DNA of 64,000 nt from Umbilicaria muhlenbergii (GCA_000611775.1 KK106985.1:2612645-2676644); one strand, 5' to 3'. Shown: positions 21,912 through 36,033, counted from the stretch's first letter. Notes: generated from the letters alone by a model not told the origin. A program made the numbers and translations.

Positions 21912-22605
21912 CAATGTTTCTGCAGCCCTATCACTAGTTGTACTGCCCCATTCATCTATGCTATGGTCTCTACGTGGTGTTATTACACTCGGTCCTGGAT
22001 GAACATTGCTGATTAGTTTGCGGAGGATTCGTAGTAGTTGGTGTGCAAATAAAAGAACCTGATGACCTACCTGTTCCAAGGACCATGAACTGCAACGCGT
22101 TGATACATTCCGATCTCAACCTCGCTCGGTTTGTCATTCAGAGCCAACGGAAGTTACACATTCTCGGGCATCATGGTCTCCACCGTAAGGTCTGCTAAAG
22201 TCTAGGAGCTAAATCAAAGGCCATCCTGTACTACGGAATTAGGATGGTAGTAGTTCTAATTGATCCTATATGGTCGGTCCAAAAGCCAGAACCGGACTGG
22301 AATAAATGCATTTAGTATATAGTCGGTCCGGACCACTGCCGACGATGTACGGAATCCTTTGATGTAGGTATCTCTGCTGTTCTCTGTTACTTGCTCCTTT
22401 TTCTTCCTACACACTCCATGTAATGCCTACCTACAAAGCAATTGATATGATGAAAGGTAGCTCCACCTCGAATCAGTTCTCCAGCATCGAATTTTATACC
22501 CACTTTTAAGACACCCCCGCTATGCTAAACAAACAACCCTTACCATCCCTCCACCAATGCAGACTTCGTAAAGTCATAAGCAACATCATAAACCATCATC
22601 GCCAG
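21912..22605. other. Intergenic region downstream of GCN1
   Basis: Spacer between the NB-ARC remnant and the GCN1 stop codon. I see no gene or RNA. It should contain the GCN1 3' UTR. Confidence 0.5.
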
Positions 22606-25600
22606 TCAATCCCCAAACGCGCCTTCCCCCAGATCCACCTTCCCCACACTCCAAATCTCCCTCTCATCCTCCCGCTCATCATTCGACAGCCCCAAACCGC
22701 CCTGGCCCCCCTCCGCCTCTTTCCGCTCCCGCGCCTGGCCGCCAAGTCGAACCGCGACTCGCTTGAAGTAGTCTTGCATACTCCTTTTCGTAGTCGGGTT
22801 CAACTCCGCTCCGGCGCCAGCCAAGTATTTCTCGAATACGGTACTTTCGGACTCCACGACGGAGAAGATGGCTAGGAATGCGGCTTCGGCGGCAAGTTTG
22901 ACGGGGATGACGGGGTCTCGGACGCTGGCGAAGATTGGAGGGGCGAGCAGTGGGAGATGTGGCCGGACTGTGTCGTTGTGGATGCGGCTGACAGTTCGGA
23001 TAACTACTAGTGCAAGGCGACGAGTGTCGACTGGGCTGCCGGGTTGGACCACTGCAGCGAGGGCTTCGAATATGGGTTTGCAGTGTTCAAAGCTTCGGTC
23101 GGCGTTGTCTGCTAGGAGGTACTTGCCGGCTGCGAGGACGCAGTTGTCTGAGACAAATGTATTTTTGCTCTGCATGCCCTGGCAGATGATTGATCGAGTG
23201 TCTTCAGCGAATGAGTCCGAGAGCGAGGACGGAGATTCAAGGAGGACTGAGTTTAGGCTCAAGACCGAGGCATTGCTGAAGTGGGATGTCAGCACTCGGT
23301 GTTTGATTAGCCCTATGGCGCTAGCTGGTGGGAGGTTCTTGATCAGGGCTCCCAGGAGTCGTGCATGGGTGATAGCCATGGAAGCGTCTGCGTCGCTGGT
23401 ATCGCTGTCGATCAGTCCCACGATTGAAGCACGGGACGCTTCGCTCATGTTTGCACCAGCTTTACCAACAACCTCGTAGAGTGCCTTCAGCATGGCATTC
23501 TTAACGCCTTGATCCTGTGTTTTCGATCCGGTCACAAGCTCTATGGGAGTCTGTCAGCGCCAGTGGCCCAAGCTCAGGTTTTAGGGTTCATACCTGCGAT
23601 CAACGGATCTATGCGAGGCGTTAGAGTGATGAGTGTGCCTAATGCTTTCGCCGCTCTTGTCCGCAAAACTTCACTTGAAGTATCTGCTAAGGACTTCGCA
23701 AACGTTCGCTGTAGCTGTGGCAAGAATGGTTTCAAGAATGTAGGAATCTTCTCGAGTAGGTTGTTCAACGTGAGGAGGATAGCAGCTGTACGAAAATTAG
23801 TGTTATATTAACAGTAGACTAAGACTCGAATACTTACATTTGACATCCACTGAGCGCTCGGAGACGACACGAATGAGTGGACCCGTGATTTGCGTGACGA
23901 AAGGCTTTATAGCTTCAGGACTTGTGCGATCGATGATATCTGAGATAGCCAAAGCGGACTGCGTCCTCTGCTCGGCCGTGCCATTCATCAAACCCTGTAA
24001 GAAGATGGGCAATATAGCATTGATACCCTTGGGTAAGGAGAATCCAGGGAGGTTTGATCCAGCTACCCCAACTTGTTGCAGCACCTGTCGGGTCGAGAAA
24101 ACCAGCGATTCCATCTCTTCTTTACGCAGCCGCTTGGTCAACTCAGTTAACGCAGTCCATGCTGCCTTAACCACTTCAAGGTCACGATCGTCGAAAGATA
24201 TCAACAACGCCCGGATGAGGTCTGGATTATAGCGAGAAATGTCAATATCAGTATTGGCAAAGAACCTGCTAAGATGCATGTCCGCGGCTGCTCGTTTCCG
24301 GTGGTCGTCATGTTTCACCAATGCAAGCATGACACTCATGGCAGTATTGAGGCCATCAAACTCGTCGATTGAGAGTAGAATCGCGTCGAATGAGCTCTCA
24401 AGGTCGCTACGAAGCTCATCGTCTTTACAGGCCACAATGTTGTCCATAAGAGCATTGAGGATGGTCGGGAGCCTCCGAGTCATCGCCGGTCCCGCAACTT
24501 CCGATAAGGAAGCAATGGCTTTGGCATTAAAGTGGGAGATCGGAGACACCAATAGAGTAGGTACAAGATTCGGAAGAATGATGTTCGATCGCGTGTTGTC
24601 GGTAAGTAAAGTGAGTAGAGCTGAGAGAGCGTTTTCAGCCTCGCCGTCTGTTCGGAGAAGATTCAATAGATATGGCAGAACTTGGTCGACAGCTTTCTTG
24701 CCAAAGATTTTTTGCAGAGAGTCGAAAGCCTCGGCAGCCGCATCGCGAACCTCGTCGTTAGGGTCAATCAAGGCCGTGCGAACGACCGATATTAGTGTCT
24801 TCTCGTAATCCTCGATAGCCTCTAGAGACGCAGATGAAATGATTTCGCGAAGTGCAATGCAGATACCTTGCTTATTGTCTGTATCTGTCGATGTCTGCAG
24901 GCCTTCTTCTAACGTTGGCAGGAGGCTAGCGAGAACACCTTCCCCAGATTTGCGGATCAGTTCTCCGAGAGCTGTGCCAGCTATAGTCCTTTGCTCAACA
25001 TTCGGGCTTGCAAGACGCCGAATGATAAGTTGGGTGAGAGTAGGAACGAGCTCTTTCAGTGTCCTGGGAGTCGCCACCAGCGCCTTCCAAACATTGATGG
25101 CTGCGCTACGGACCAAGCCCGAAGTATCGCAGCGGCAGATATACAACGAAGATAGAATCTTGTTCCGCTTCTCTAGACCCAGTACATCGAGCAAGGACTG
25201 GCCAGCTTCAACTGCACCTTCATCCTCTTCTTCCTGCTCTGTTTTGCCACTTATTCCAGTCAAGTTGAAGAGAAGATCCCCGACCAATTCTACAGAGCTG
25301 AGACGGATTCGGTAGCTATCGTCCGCAAGTCCTCGGTCGAGCTCTGGTAACAGAAGGTCTATAGCCTTGGTTGCAAAGTTTTTAACAAGGAGCCTACCGG
25401 CACGCAAAGAAGTTTCTCGAATAGACTCGACTTCGTCCGCTAAGCCAGAGAGTATGGGCGGTATGATCTTGCTCAAATAAGTTGAGAAGCTGTTACCAAA
25501 GCAGGTAGGTAAGAAGATAAACAAGGACATGAAGCCCTCCCGAACTGTCGCCTTCGCGCTCGCCACGTTTTGAAGGATGGTGGGCAAGATCTCTTCCAAC

Positions 25601-28600
25601 CGTCCAGTCCCGAGGCCAGCAAGTACCTCACTTAGTGCCTGGGCTGAGCCTAATCTATCTCCCGCACCTGTCTCTGACTTCAGAGTGGACATAAGGCCTG
25701 GTATGAGTTCCGGTAGTGCGTCTTCTCCAAGCTTCTCGACCAATGATCCAAGTGCTTTCGATGCGGTCGCCCGCGTAGTAGGTACTGGATCGACGACAGC
25801 AGACTTCAGCCCAGCAACAAGGATGGGAAGATGAGATACTAGATCTTTCCGCTCCGTAAGATGAGCCAAGCTACCAATGATTTGGGCTGACTTGCGCTTC
25901 GTCGCTGACCGATCTCCAAGACCGCGCTCGAGGATGCGTACAACAAGAGCCAGAGAGGGCGAGTCGAGATAATGAATGAATGATACCTTGATGAGCGCAT
26001 CAAGGGCCTCGTCAGTATATTTCGTAGGGTCGCTTAGTGCCTTTAGTAGTATTCCAACAAGCCCTTTGACTTCCGGGTTGCTGATGACTTCTCCAAAGCG
26101 TTGGAGGCTGCGATTCGCAGCTTGCCGTACTTCTTTGTGACTGTCGTTTAGGACGTTGGTAAGAGGTGGTATGATTTCCGGGAGACTTAAAGCGAGTTGC
26201 TGAGGATCCAAATAAGCCATCGCGCCGAGAAGATCACAAGCACCTTTTTTGCTCCGCCATTGCTGCTCCTGTAAACCCTCCAGGAGCGTCGGTAGGATTT
26301 GTCTAACACCGTAAGAACTAAGACTCCCGAAACAGGTCTTGGCTGCGTCTAGACAAGCTGCACGCACATCTGCGCTCGCATCGCCGAAGCTTGACAATAA
26401 CTGCGGCACAATCTGTATTACGTATGGTTCGAATATCCTTCCAAGAATAAGTGATAGAAGCTCGTAGGCAAAAAGAGCTCCCTCCCTCTGGTTCTGATCT
26501 TTCTTGTTGTCAATGGCCCCTCTTAGTGTCGACATAATCCGGTACTCCCGCAGAGCAGAAATACCTTTCCCCTGGACTATCCCAGCAAGGCCATATGCGG
26601 CACCTCGGCGTGCTGCATACCGTTTCGACTGGAAGAGCTGGTCCAGCACCTGCTGTATATAGTCAGGTACCATCTGGCTCGAGGTTCGAATCAATGGAGG
26701 TAAGCAAGCAGCAACCGCATATTGGACTGTTTCGGAGGGTGTGCTCAAGGTCAGAAGCAACCTTTGAACCACTTTGGGCACTCGCTCGTCACCGGCATCT
26801 AGATGACGAGCCAGTGCACCGTACAGAATGATGATGGCTTCGTTAACTAGATCTGTTACGTCGAAGTCTTTGTTCGACTGCTCTAATGTTATCTCAAACA
26901 TTGTCATAAGCTCTTCCACCTTGTTGTCACCGTGTATTGCGATGACTGCGGTAGCACTTTCAATCATCTCATCTCTGACTGTAGCATTTCGATCACCAAG
27001 GGCCGAATCATTGATGAGGAATTCGATGAAGGAAACAAGCTTCGAAGGATCAAAGATGGATGCCAGTTCTTTGAACGCTAGAGCTATGCCACTTCTTGCT
27101 TCCCAGGAATCAGCCAGGTTTGTTTTCTTCAGCATTCCATACTCATCCCGCTCCGGTACGATGGGCTTCGCTTCCTCACGATACTTGTCTGCCAGATAGT
27201 TCAGGATATCTCCAAAAGTAGCTCGGTCCTCACCAATGCACTCTGCCAGAGACCGTGATGCCGCTTGTCGAAGTTGTTTGTCGGAGCTTTCCAGGTAAGG
27301 CAGGATTTTCTTTGCATCGGCGGGCTCAACTTCCAGTGCATTTTCTTCCCATATCGCCCGCCCAAGCTCCACGTTCTCCTCCAAATCGTCATGACAGGCA
27401 AGCCAAATTTCGTCAGAGAAATCGAGATCTGTCAAGTCAACTTCTGCCCTGATTGCTTCTAACACAGACGTCCTGACAGACGATTGGGGAACAATGGCGC
27501 CCTTTAGGAGGATGGATGTCTCGGTTTCCGTTATGTTCGCCGCGATAGACCTACATAGATCAAGCAGGCAATCCTTGATCATCTTATAATGCTGAGGAAA
27601 GGCCTGCATCGAAGAAATCAAGGTGGAAATAGTCTCGGCACGGGGGAGGTGGGGATGTGAGCCTATGCATGATCGGTCAATCAAATGTCCACGTCTTGGG
27701 GTATGAGTAGGGGCCCACTCACATGAGTCTGCATGGAATGATAGGAATTCTAACGCAAGAGTAACTTGTTCGTCGGCTTCATCGCCAGCCGGCTGGCCGA
27801 TACCGTGCATTTGCAGAACGAGGAATACAAATGGAAGGATGTAGATCAGTGACACGGGGTCAAAAGGCCGCTGTTCACTCGTGAGACGAAGGCGGTATAG
27901 AATCCTTGTAACGAGATCTGCGAAGGTGTAAGTACGGACACTTCGCTGCTGGATATATGCCCCGTACCTCCTAAACGTTCTTGCTCCAGATCACTCGCTA
28001 GATGGGATGCGCCCAGCGAACGGAGCGTGGCAACGCCGATGAAGCGGCGGGCTGGACCCAGACGAGAAGAAACGAGATTAGCGCAAGAGATATACGCAGC
28101 ATCAGCGACATCGCCAACAAGGAGGCCAGCGCCAGCGCCTATCACGTCAAGCAGAGTCCGTAGAGATTGGCCCAACCACAGATCTGCCTCAGTGGGAGGT
28201 CCAGTAGCCAGACCATGTATTAGTCCGATGCCCCTCCTCAACCTTCTCTCCAGCCCAAGCACATTCCGTCTTATAATGGCTTCCTTGTGAAGTTGAGTAT
28301 TTACCTTGGCTTGGTCATCGGCAGACAATTTCTTCTGTTGCCCCTTTCTTTGTGCCAACTGGCTTCGAAGCTCTTCCTCCCATTTGAGGGTATCGTAGTC
28401 CCTCGAATTCTTGTCCAACAAGGTACTCTGCCCCTTCTTGCTAAGAACGTCAACAAATGCGGTCCCTTCCGGTGTCCGAGCAATTGCGACCTCGGTAGGC
28501 CCATATTGCCGCACTTCCTCAATCTTGAGGTCACTCTTTATCTGCTCAACTATCAAAGGTGTCATTATATCAGGAGCCACGAACGCCAACTCGGCAGCAG

Positions 28601-30924
28601 TGTTATACGCTGCGAGCGCGATGGTTTCCGAAAGCGTTCCATTGTAGTCGGCGTCGAGAGATTGCAAGATTTGGTTAAGGCATCTTGTGCCATTTGCTCG
28701 AGCTAGGGTTCCAGGATCTTGACCTACTCTCAAGCATGTCTCAATCCAACTGACTCGAGGAAGAAGTTCTGGACGACATAGCACAAGCATCTCTATGAGT
28801 TGTGTTTGCAGAACCTCGCTACCAATCCGCCCACATGCGAAACGTACATCATCAGGTGGCAGGCAGATAGCACGTACAGCCAGATGCAGTCTAGAAGTGC
28901 CTGTTTTAGCAGCCACTGCTGCTGTGTCCTTATCTGATAACTCTACGTGTCGATGCCAATGCCAAAGACCTTTCACGACGAGTTCCGCTATTGCAGCGGG
29001 CTGCGAAATGTAAGCTTTGGTTAATGCTGCCGTGGCGTCCTGGCGTACGCCTGGTGCTACAGTAGACGCTGTCATCAGATAAAGTAGAGTCTGCATCCAG
29101 GCATCACGGGCGGTGGACTGTACGAAAGCTGCTGTGAGCCCGCTGGAGCATGCTGCAACAGCACGGACGGCCCATGTCATATCCTCTTCCACGGCCAACT
29201 TGGTGTAAACTTTTTGATTTAGTAGAAAAGACGGCTTGGAGTCGAAGGTGAGAGCCTGACTCTGCACATTAGCCTTTCGCAGTAGATTGACTAACTTCTC
29301 ACTTCCTGTAAGCGCAGATAGATCTCCACTAAGCGCAGTGATGACATAGGCAGCCACTACTAAGCCCGTTTGGCTGGCTGGCAATGGGTTGGCTGCGACC
29401 TCGTTAAAAGCCTCGAGTAGCTTTGGCACAATTGCCTCCGTGAATTGAATCACGGGCTCCGTTCGGATAGACTTTTCGTTGAATCTCCAAAGTAAACCTC
29501 CAGCCTTGAGTGACCACATCTTTCGGATGGGTGCCCTCTTGTCACTGATCCCTTTGACAAAGACATCGAGAGCGGAATTGTCAACATTTGAGTCTGACTT
29601 GATAACAAATGTAAGATGGTGAGCCAATGCAGAAGCCTCAGCACCGAGTGCGGCCTCGTTGGGTTCTTTGTCAATAATTATTGGTAAACTTTTGCAAAGG
29701 GTCGCTGAGCGGGAGGGAACAGGCTCTAGCAAGCAAAGCATTCGAGCGTACAACACGCGTTGATCAACGGCGGGTAATTTCGATGTTGTCAGCGGTACAG
29801 AGACTTCATCTGTAATCTTCTCGAGTGATACCTCGTTGTGGCACTTCCCAATCAAGACCTCGAAAGTTGATAATGCTCCACCGCGTATGGCCGCATTGGT
29901 GGATTTGGTATTAGCCAGGAGCGGTTTCAACAAATGGTCGGATGCCAGCTCTGATAGATTGACCTTTTGAGATAGTGACCGGATCATGGAAGACAAAAGG
30001 TCATCCAGGACCACTTCAGGCGACCTAAGTAGCGCCTTCTCAAAAGCAGGCACAACCTCTCTTTGGAGATCTTGCAAAGTCACAAAACCTGAGATGAAGT
30101 CATGTAGAGCCGTTCGAATATGTGGGGATACGGCGGTTCGTGATCCAATAATCTCTCGTATATAAAAAGAGAGATAATGCTCTTTCAACCCTTCCATGGT
30201 AGGCTTCCCCTGGGGTATGCGAGCACAAACACCCGCAACAACACCCAGTAAAACCGCACTCCTATTTCCAAGCGGCTGGGCTTTCGTGGTAAGCTGTACC
30301 ACAATTGCTTTGATTGCATCTTTTCCAATGTCCGGGCTTCCAAATACCTTGCGCAAGGCTCGCCGTGTTACTACAAGAGCAGATTGTCTGAGACTGTCTC
30401 TCGCATCGAATGAGATGCACAGATCGAGTATCTGGGCGTCCGAGGTTATAAGATCCAGTCCGCAGCTTTTCCATGCCTCCGGATGGGCCCCGCAATGTTG
30501 AAGGACCAGAGAGCACCACTCAACCAGCACGAATGCATTCGATGGGGCGAGCCCTATCTTCGAAGTTTCCGCTCTGATGGCCTTCGCCAGTACTGAGAGA
30601 CAAGCGCTGTACGTTGGTGTTGCCAATAATGATTGAAGGCAGCCTTGAACTGCGCGGCGGGAACCCCTGTCATGGTACAGAGGGTAGGTCTTAAAAAGGA
30701 GTTGAAGGACTGCGCTCACATCGGCTTGAGGAATGTCTAAAAGTCGCCATAGTTAGAGCACATGCGTAGTATGGGCAGCCAAGGCTTTACAGACCTGAGT
30801 TTCGTATCCTGTGTTGCAGAGTCTGTAGCTCTGTTTTGCGTCTTGTTGTAGAGCTTGCCAGTAAAGAAGCGCTTAAACCTGGCAGGTCAATACCTGTGGT
30901 ACCATCGCTCATCGCCTCCTCCAT
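22606..30924 (-). CDS. GCN1: GCN1, HEAT-repeat translational activator of the GCN2 kinase
   Basis: Giant HEAT-repeat protein of about 2,670 residues, matching the family size. It binds stalled or collided ribosomes and activates GCN2 to phosphorylate eIF2-alpha on amino-acid starvation (family knowledge). I assign exons 30924-30795, 30736-27723, 27662-23838, 23785-23594 and 23539-22606. Introns: 30794-30737, 27722-27663, 23837-23786, 23593-23540, all GT-AG. The eEF3-like HEAT core lies around 26200-25400 ([39 protein letters not shown]). The start ATG at 30924-30922 opens a short first exon ([16 protein letters not shown]) that joins in frame. One oddity: the frame changes at about 27870, where one base seems missing (see findings). 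Confidence 0.93.
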
Positions 30925-31143
30925 AACCTCCTATCTGCTTTGGGATTATGTAGGAGCATGCGGTTGTGGAATTATTTTGCTTAGCGGGTGATGCTACTGC
31001 TACCGCACAAAAAGTATAAAGCGGCATTGCATATCTTTCAACGGCACCCCCTCTCCCTTCCGAATGTCATCGCACACAATATTTGCGCACTACTAAATGA
31101 ACCCGGAAGCTCTAGACTAAAACGTCATCTATGCAGGAACAGA
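30925..31143. promoter_or_regulatory. Shared upstream region of GCN1 and the DExH helicase
   Basis: Only 219 bp separate the two divergent start codons, so both promoters must lie here or overlap the 5' ends. I see no clear TATA box. The spacing suggests a bidirectional promoter, by inference only. Confidence 0.6.
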
Positions 31144-34100
31144 ATGGCTCCAAACAGGAAGAAGAAGAAAACTGCGAGCAATCCCGCTCGCGGTTTCGCT
31201 ACAACTTCTATAGCTTCCAAGCCAAAAGAAGTTGATGTGACCGAGGAGTCAGAGGTAGCGGCGCCAATTCAAGACGAGGAATTTGTCAAAGCCGACCCAA
31301 TGGTCTCAAGCTCTATAGCTGTTGATTCAACCTCGAAGGAGCTCCATGAACTTAGTCCCGAGGAACTTGAAACGCAACTTGAAGAGTCTGATCTGCAGCT
31401 CCTGGTGGAGAAGCACGGAGAAAGATCTAAAAAGAATGCATCACGCCAGATCTCTAGGTTACAGACCGAACGCCGTGTGCTACGCACCCAGGCAGAGCCT
31501 CTCAGCACTCACCGATGGCTACCTCCAGAACTAATGCTGCAGATTACTGATCAGCTAGTGGCGCAATTGAGCTCTGGAGGGCTGCATGTAGAGTTTGATA
31601 ATAAAGCAAGACCACAGTCTATACTAGAAGACGACCTGAGTGTAAGGCTGTGGACCCTACGGCAGGTTTTGGTGAAGCTGGGCTTTTCGAAAGCCAGGGC
31701 CCACGAGGCGATTACCCAAGTGCTTCAAAACGAGCAACTAGCTAGACATACTACCATTGCTCAAACCAAGGACTTCATCTGGGGCCTCGAAGAATGCTTA
31801 GACTGGCTCAGCCTAGTGTGTGAGCCTGGGGAAATGCTCGACTATGAGGCGGGCCGGCATGATACCCACCAAAGGCGATGGCGCGGTGTTGACCTATCTG
31901 GTCAGACACCTGATACAGGTGAGTGTATTGTTTGCTCGCTCTTTCGAACGCCTTAGTGCAGCATTTATAAAGCATGTGCTTGACATTGGTCTAGGGCTAA
32001 CCAAGAGTAGGTACTCCGCATACGACGCCAGAGGCTTCTGGATCATCAACACCAATCACAGAAGCTCTTACGGCACCACAGGAGCATGCGAGTGGTGTAG
32101 AAGATTTAGATACGAACACCCTTTCTGATGCCATCAGCAGTGATTCCAGCAGTGATTTCGAAGCGGATGAGCTGGTAGCCAAGTATGTGTCCGTGCAAAC
32201 ACGTATACACCTCCTTCGCCCAGACTTGACTCAAATGGAGACACGAAGAGACAGACGTGGCAAAAAACAAGCAAGTCATAGCGATCGGATTAGAAGAGAG
32301 ACCTCCTCTGAAGTCGGCCGGCTTCTCGCAAAGCTCAACAGGCTAGAGTCTGACATCCTGTTTGATCAGGATGAAGCATACCGGCAGTGGACGGGTGCTA
32401 GGATAACACTGGTTAAAGAAGCAGCAGAGCGCAAAAGGCTTGATCTTGACCAAGACAATCCTGCCACTAATAATGCAAAGGCTCAAACATCTGCCGCCAA
32501 TAAGAATGGCCAAGAGCTTTCTGACAACGAAGATACTTCAATGATACTTGGTGATCTGTTCTCTAGTTTACCGGACATAACTACAGACTCAGCGACTGAA
32601 GTCACCACCATGGTCGACAAGTCATCTAACGGCGTCTCTGTGGTCATAAGGGACTTTGGAAAATGGAATGGTGTAAATCCTCGTCGGACTTTCGAGGAAG
32701 CATGTAAAGCGAGGTAAGCTTTCTCCTCATGGCAATGTAGAAGTATTCAACCTTGTAATACAAATACAGAGACTCCGGCTGCAAAGTCACTTTCAAGCTT
32801 GTATCTTCGTCGACCTTTTCAAACCGACACTCGGTCACAGTCGAATGGTCACGAGATCAAGATCTCCCCACTCCTGCGCCCATAACCTCAATATTATGTG
32901 AAGGAAACTCGCGATCTGTCAGTGTGACAATGACGTCGTTATCAACACCTAGTGCCCTGCAATCAGAGGCTTATGTAGCTACGGCTGCACTCTTCGTGAT
33001 TTTCTTTTCCTTCCCGAAAGAGGAGAAAGCGTACCTACGTCTACCACCAACATGGCGTAATCTATGGTCTGAGCTTTCTGAGGCGAGGAAAGAGCAGCAA
33101 GATGCAGCTGATAGAGATGCTCTACGTGAGCTCCGTGGCTTGGTCAGGCAGCACAACATCTTGACTGAAAACCACATGGCTGAGATGACGGATGGCCAAG
33201 GCAAACCAGAGGCTCTCCTCGCTAACAGCAATCTTGCAAAGAATAGCCAGCCAGACGTTGAGCCAGCCTCTGGCGCTTCCGCAGCATTGGCTGCAGTCTG
33301 GGATTCGAAGGCGTCTACGCCATCTTACCAGAACATGCTGAGATCTCGAACTGCATTGCCGATTTGGGGCTTCAAGCACGAGCTTCTAGATGCTATCCAG
33401 ACTAATCAAGTAGTTATAGTATGTGGAGAAACGGGGTGTGGGAAGAGTACGCAGGTGCCGGCCTTCATCCTCGAATCCGAGCTATCGAATGGCAGAGCTT
33501 GCAAAGTATACTGTACGGAACCACGCCGTATATCTGCAATTTCACTCGCTCGTCGCGTTAGTGAAGAGCTTGGGGAGCGGAGAGGCGATGTAGGAACCTC
33601 GAGATCTCTTGTCGGCTATGCAATCCGATTGGAGAGTCGGACCACTCCTCAGACGCGGCTTGTCTATGCCACTACTGGAATCGTGATGCGTATGCTGGAA
33701 CGTTCTGATGACCTTGGAGATATTACGCACATGATACTCGACGAAGTACACGAACGAACCATCGATAGCGACTTTATGTTGATCATTCTTCGCAAGCTTA
33801 TGCTACGACGGCCAGAACTCAAAGTCGTCCTTATGTCAGCTACAGTTGATGCCCAGCGATTTTCAACCTACTTGAAAGGGGCACCGATCTTAAATGTTCC
33901 TGGACGGACGTTTCCGGTAGAGACAAAGTTCCTGGAAGATGCTGTAGAGGCTACGAACTACAGTAATGGCCACAGCAGTGCAGGTGGAGCCAGTCGAGCT
34001 GAAGACGAAGATGACGATGATAGACCTCCGACAGAGACCACCAAATCGGATACAACCGATACTTTGCGGGCCTACAGCGCTAAAACGCGGTCTACACTTA

Positions 34101-36033
34101 CCCATTTTGATGAATACCGTATTGACTACGATCTCATGGTCAAGCTTCTCGAAACCGTGGCAAATAACAAAACATATGCTAGCTACAGCAAGGCCATTCT
34201 TGTTTTTCTTCCTGGAATTGCGGAGATCCGGCGACTCAACTCAATCTTGATAGGGCATCCAGCATTTTCTTCTGGATGGTATATATACCCTCTACATTCG
34301 ACAATCGCAACCGAGGAGCAGGAGCAAGCCTTTCTGGTGCCTCCAGCGGGTACAAGGAAGATTGTGCTTGCTACCAACATTGCTGAGACTGGCATTACCA
34401 TCCCGGACGTGACTTGCGTCGTTGATACGGGGAAACACAAGGAGATGAGGCACGATCTACTCTGGACATCTTCCCGACTTTGCTAATCTTCTAAAGGTTC
34501 GACGAGAGACGACAATTATCGCGGCTGATCGAGTCATTTATATCTCGCGCCAACGCAAAGCAGCGCCGTGGACGAGCTGGTCGCGTCCAGAATGGGCTGT
34601 GCTTCCATATGTTCACCAGGGCACGTCACGATCAAATGGTAGGTTGCTAACCGGATGTTTCATATACTAAATTCTGACTTTATTTACAGATGGCCGAGCA
34701 GCAAACGCCGGAGATGCTCCGGCTATCTCTCCAAGACCTTGTCCTGCGTGTCAAGATATGCAAGCTTGGCGAAATTGAACAGACGCTCTCCGAAGCTTTG
34801 GATCCTCCGTCATCTAAGAACATACGGCGGGCTATCGACTCTTTGGTCGATGTTAAAGCACTTACAGTCGCAGAGAGCTTGACACCGTTGGGTCGCCAGC
34901 TTGCTAAACTACCTTTGGATGTGTTTCTAGGCAAGTTAATATTACTGGGGGCTATTTTCAACTGTTTGGATGCGACATTGACGATCGCTGCGATCCTCTC
35001 TTCCAAGTCTCCGTTCTCCGCTCCCATGGGTTCCAGGTCACAGGCTGATCTAGCAAGACTAGCGTTCAAGAAAGGTTGTGTTGCTGCTTCAAAGTACAGA
35101 ATTCTGCTCACACTTGCTTCAGGAGATTCGGATTTGCTCACGGTATACAATGTCTACTGTGCCTGGCGGCGAGTATGTGGGAGTAGTGGTGCTTTTGAGT
35201 ACCAATTCTGCCGCAAAAACTTCCTAAGCCCCCAGACACTTTCAAACATTGAGGACCTGAAGGCACAACTTATGACGTCCTTGGTGGACGCTGATATTGT
35301 TAGGCTCAACGATGCTGAACAAGCGTCTCTGAACAGGTACGTCAATCTGCTATGGAGCTCAACCAAAAGTAACACATAGAAGAGCACGCTTCTACTCCAG
35401 GCAGAGACAATTTGTCGAGGTCCCGGAGCCTTACAACGCAAATAACAACAGCGATCTAATCGTAGATTCCGTGGTAGCTTGGAGCTTTTACCCCAAACTT
35501 CTTGTACGAGATGGTAAGGGATGGCGAAACATTGCGAACAATCAATCGGTCAGCATCCAGCCAACAAGTGTCAACAAAGGTGTCCAACCACCAAGATACC
35601 TATCATTCTATCACATTATGCAGTCGAATAACAAGTAAGGATATACCAATTAAGGGACAAGCAGTTGCTAAGACGCTCACCAGGTTTTATAATGCGCATG
35701 AAACCAGCGCTGCAGAGGACTTTGCTATCGCTCTGATTTGTGGTGACGCTGATTTCAAGGTCCGAATCTTCGTAACTCTTAACCTCCTAGTCGTCTGACT
35801 TTTGGTGCTTCGAACAGATGTACAGTGGTGTCATCGTCATCGATGGCAATCGTTTGCGCTACTCGGTCAGTAATTGGAAAACGATGGTAGCCATCAAATT
35901 CCTACGTCTTCATCTCCGAGACATTATTTCACAGGCTGTCCGTAATCCGGGTCGATCGCTATCATCTCAACAGCAGGTCTGGTTTGGTATCTGGCAAAAA
36001 GTCTTCTCCCAAGAGAAGAAGGATAAGGTTTAG
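31144..36033 (+). CDS. DExH-box RNA helicase of the DHX29/DHX57/Ucp12 type
   Basis: SF2 RNA helicase of 1,497 residues. Exons 31144-31918, 32011-32713, 32770-34449, 34497-34638, 34690-35336, 35380-35634, 35684-35759, 35818-36033; the summed length is divisible by three. Motifs: I GETGCGKST (residue about 712), Ia TEPRRISAISLARR, II DEVH (about 816), III SAT (about 849), V TNIAETGITIPDV (about 1028), VI QRRGRAGR (about 1075). Winged-helix/ratchet and OB-like regions follow. The long charged N-terminus (MAPNRKKKKTA) carries a UBA-like segment (KLGFSKARAHEAI). DEVH rather than DEAH points to the DHX29/DHX57 group, which acts on ribosome-bound mRNA. Intron 34450-34496 is a GC-AG intron with a GCTAAT branch point. 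Precise orthology is uncertain. Confidence 0.9.

Noticed and set aside
22868-25315. Plus-strand frames of 100-200 codons within GCN1
   Set aside because: Antisense shadows; the minus strand carries an unmistakable HEAT-repeat gene.
27855-27885. Programmed -1 frameshift in GCN1
   Set aside because: No canonical slippery heptamer (CCTTTTG does not fit X XXY YYZ) and no known precedent in this family that I can name; a one-base deletion or error is simpler.
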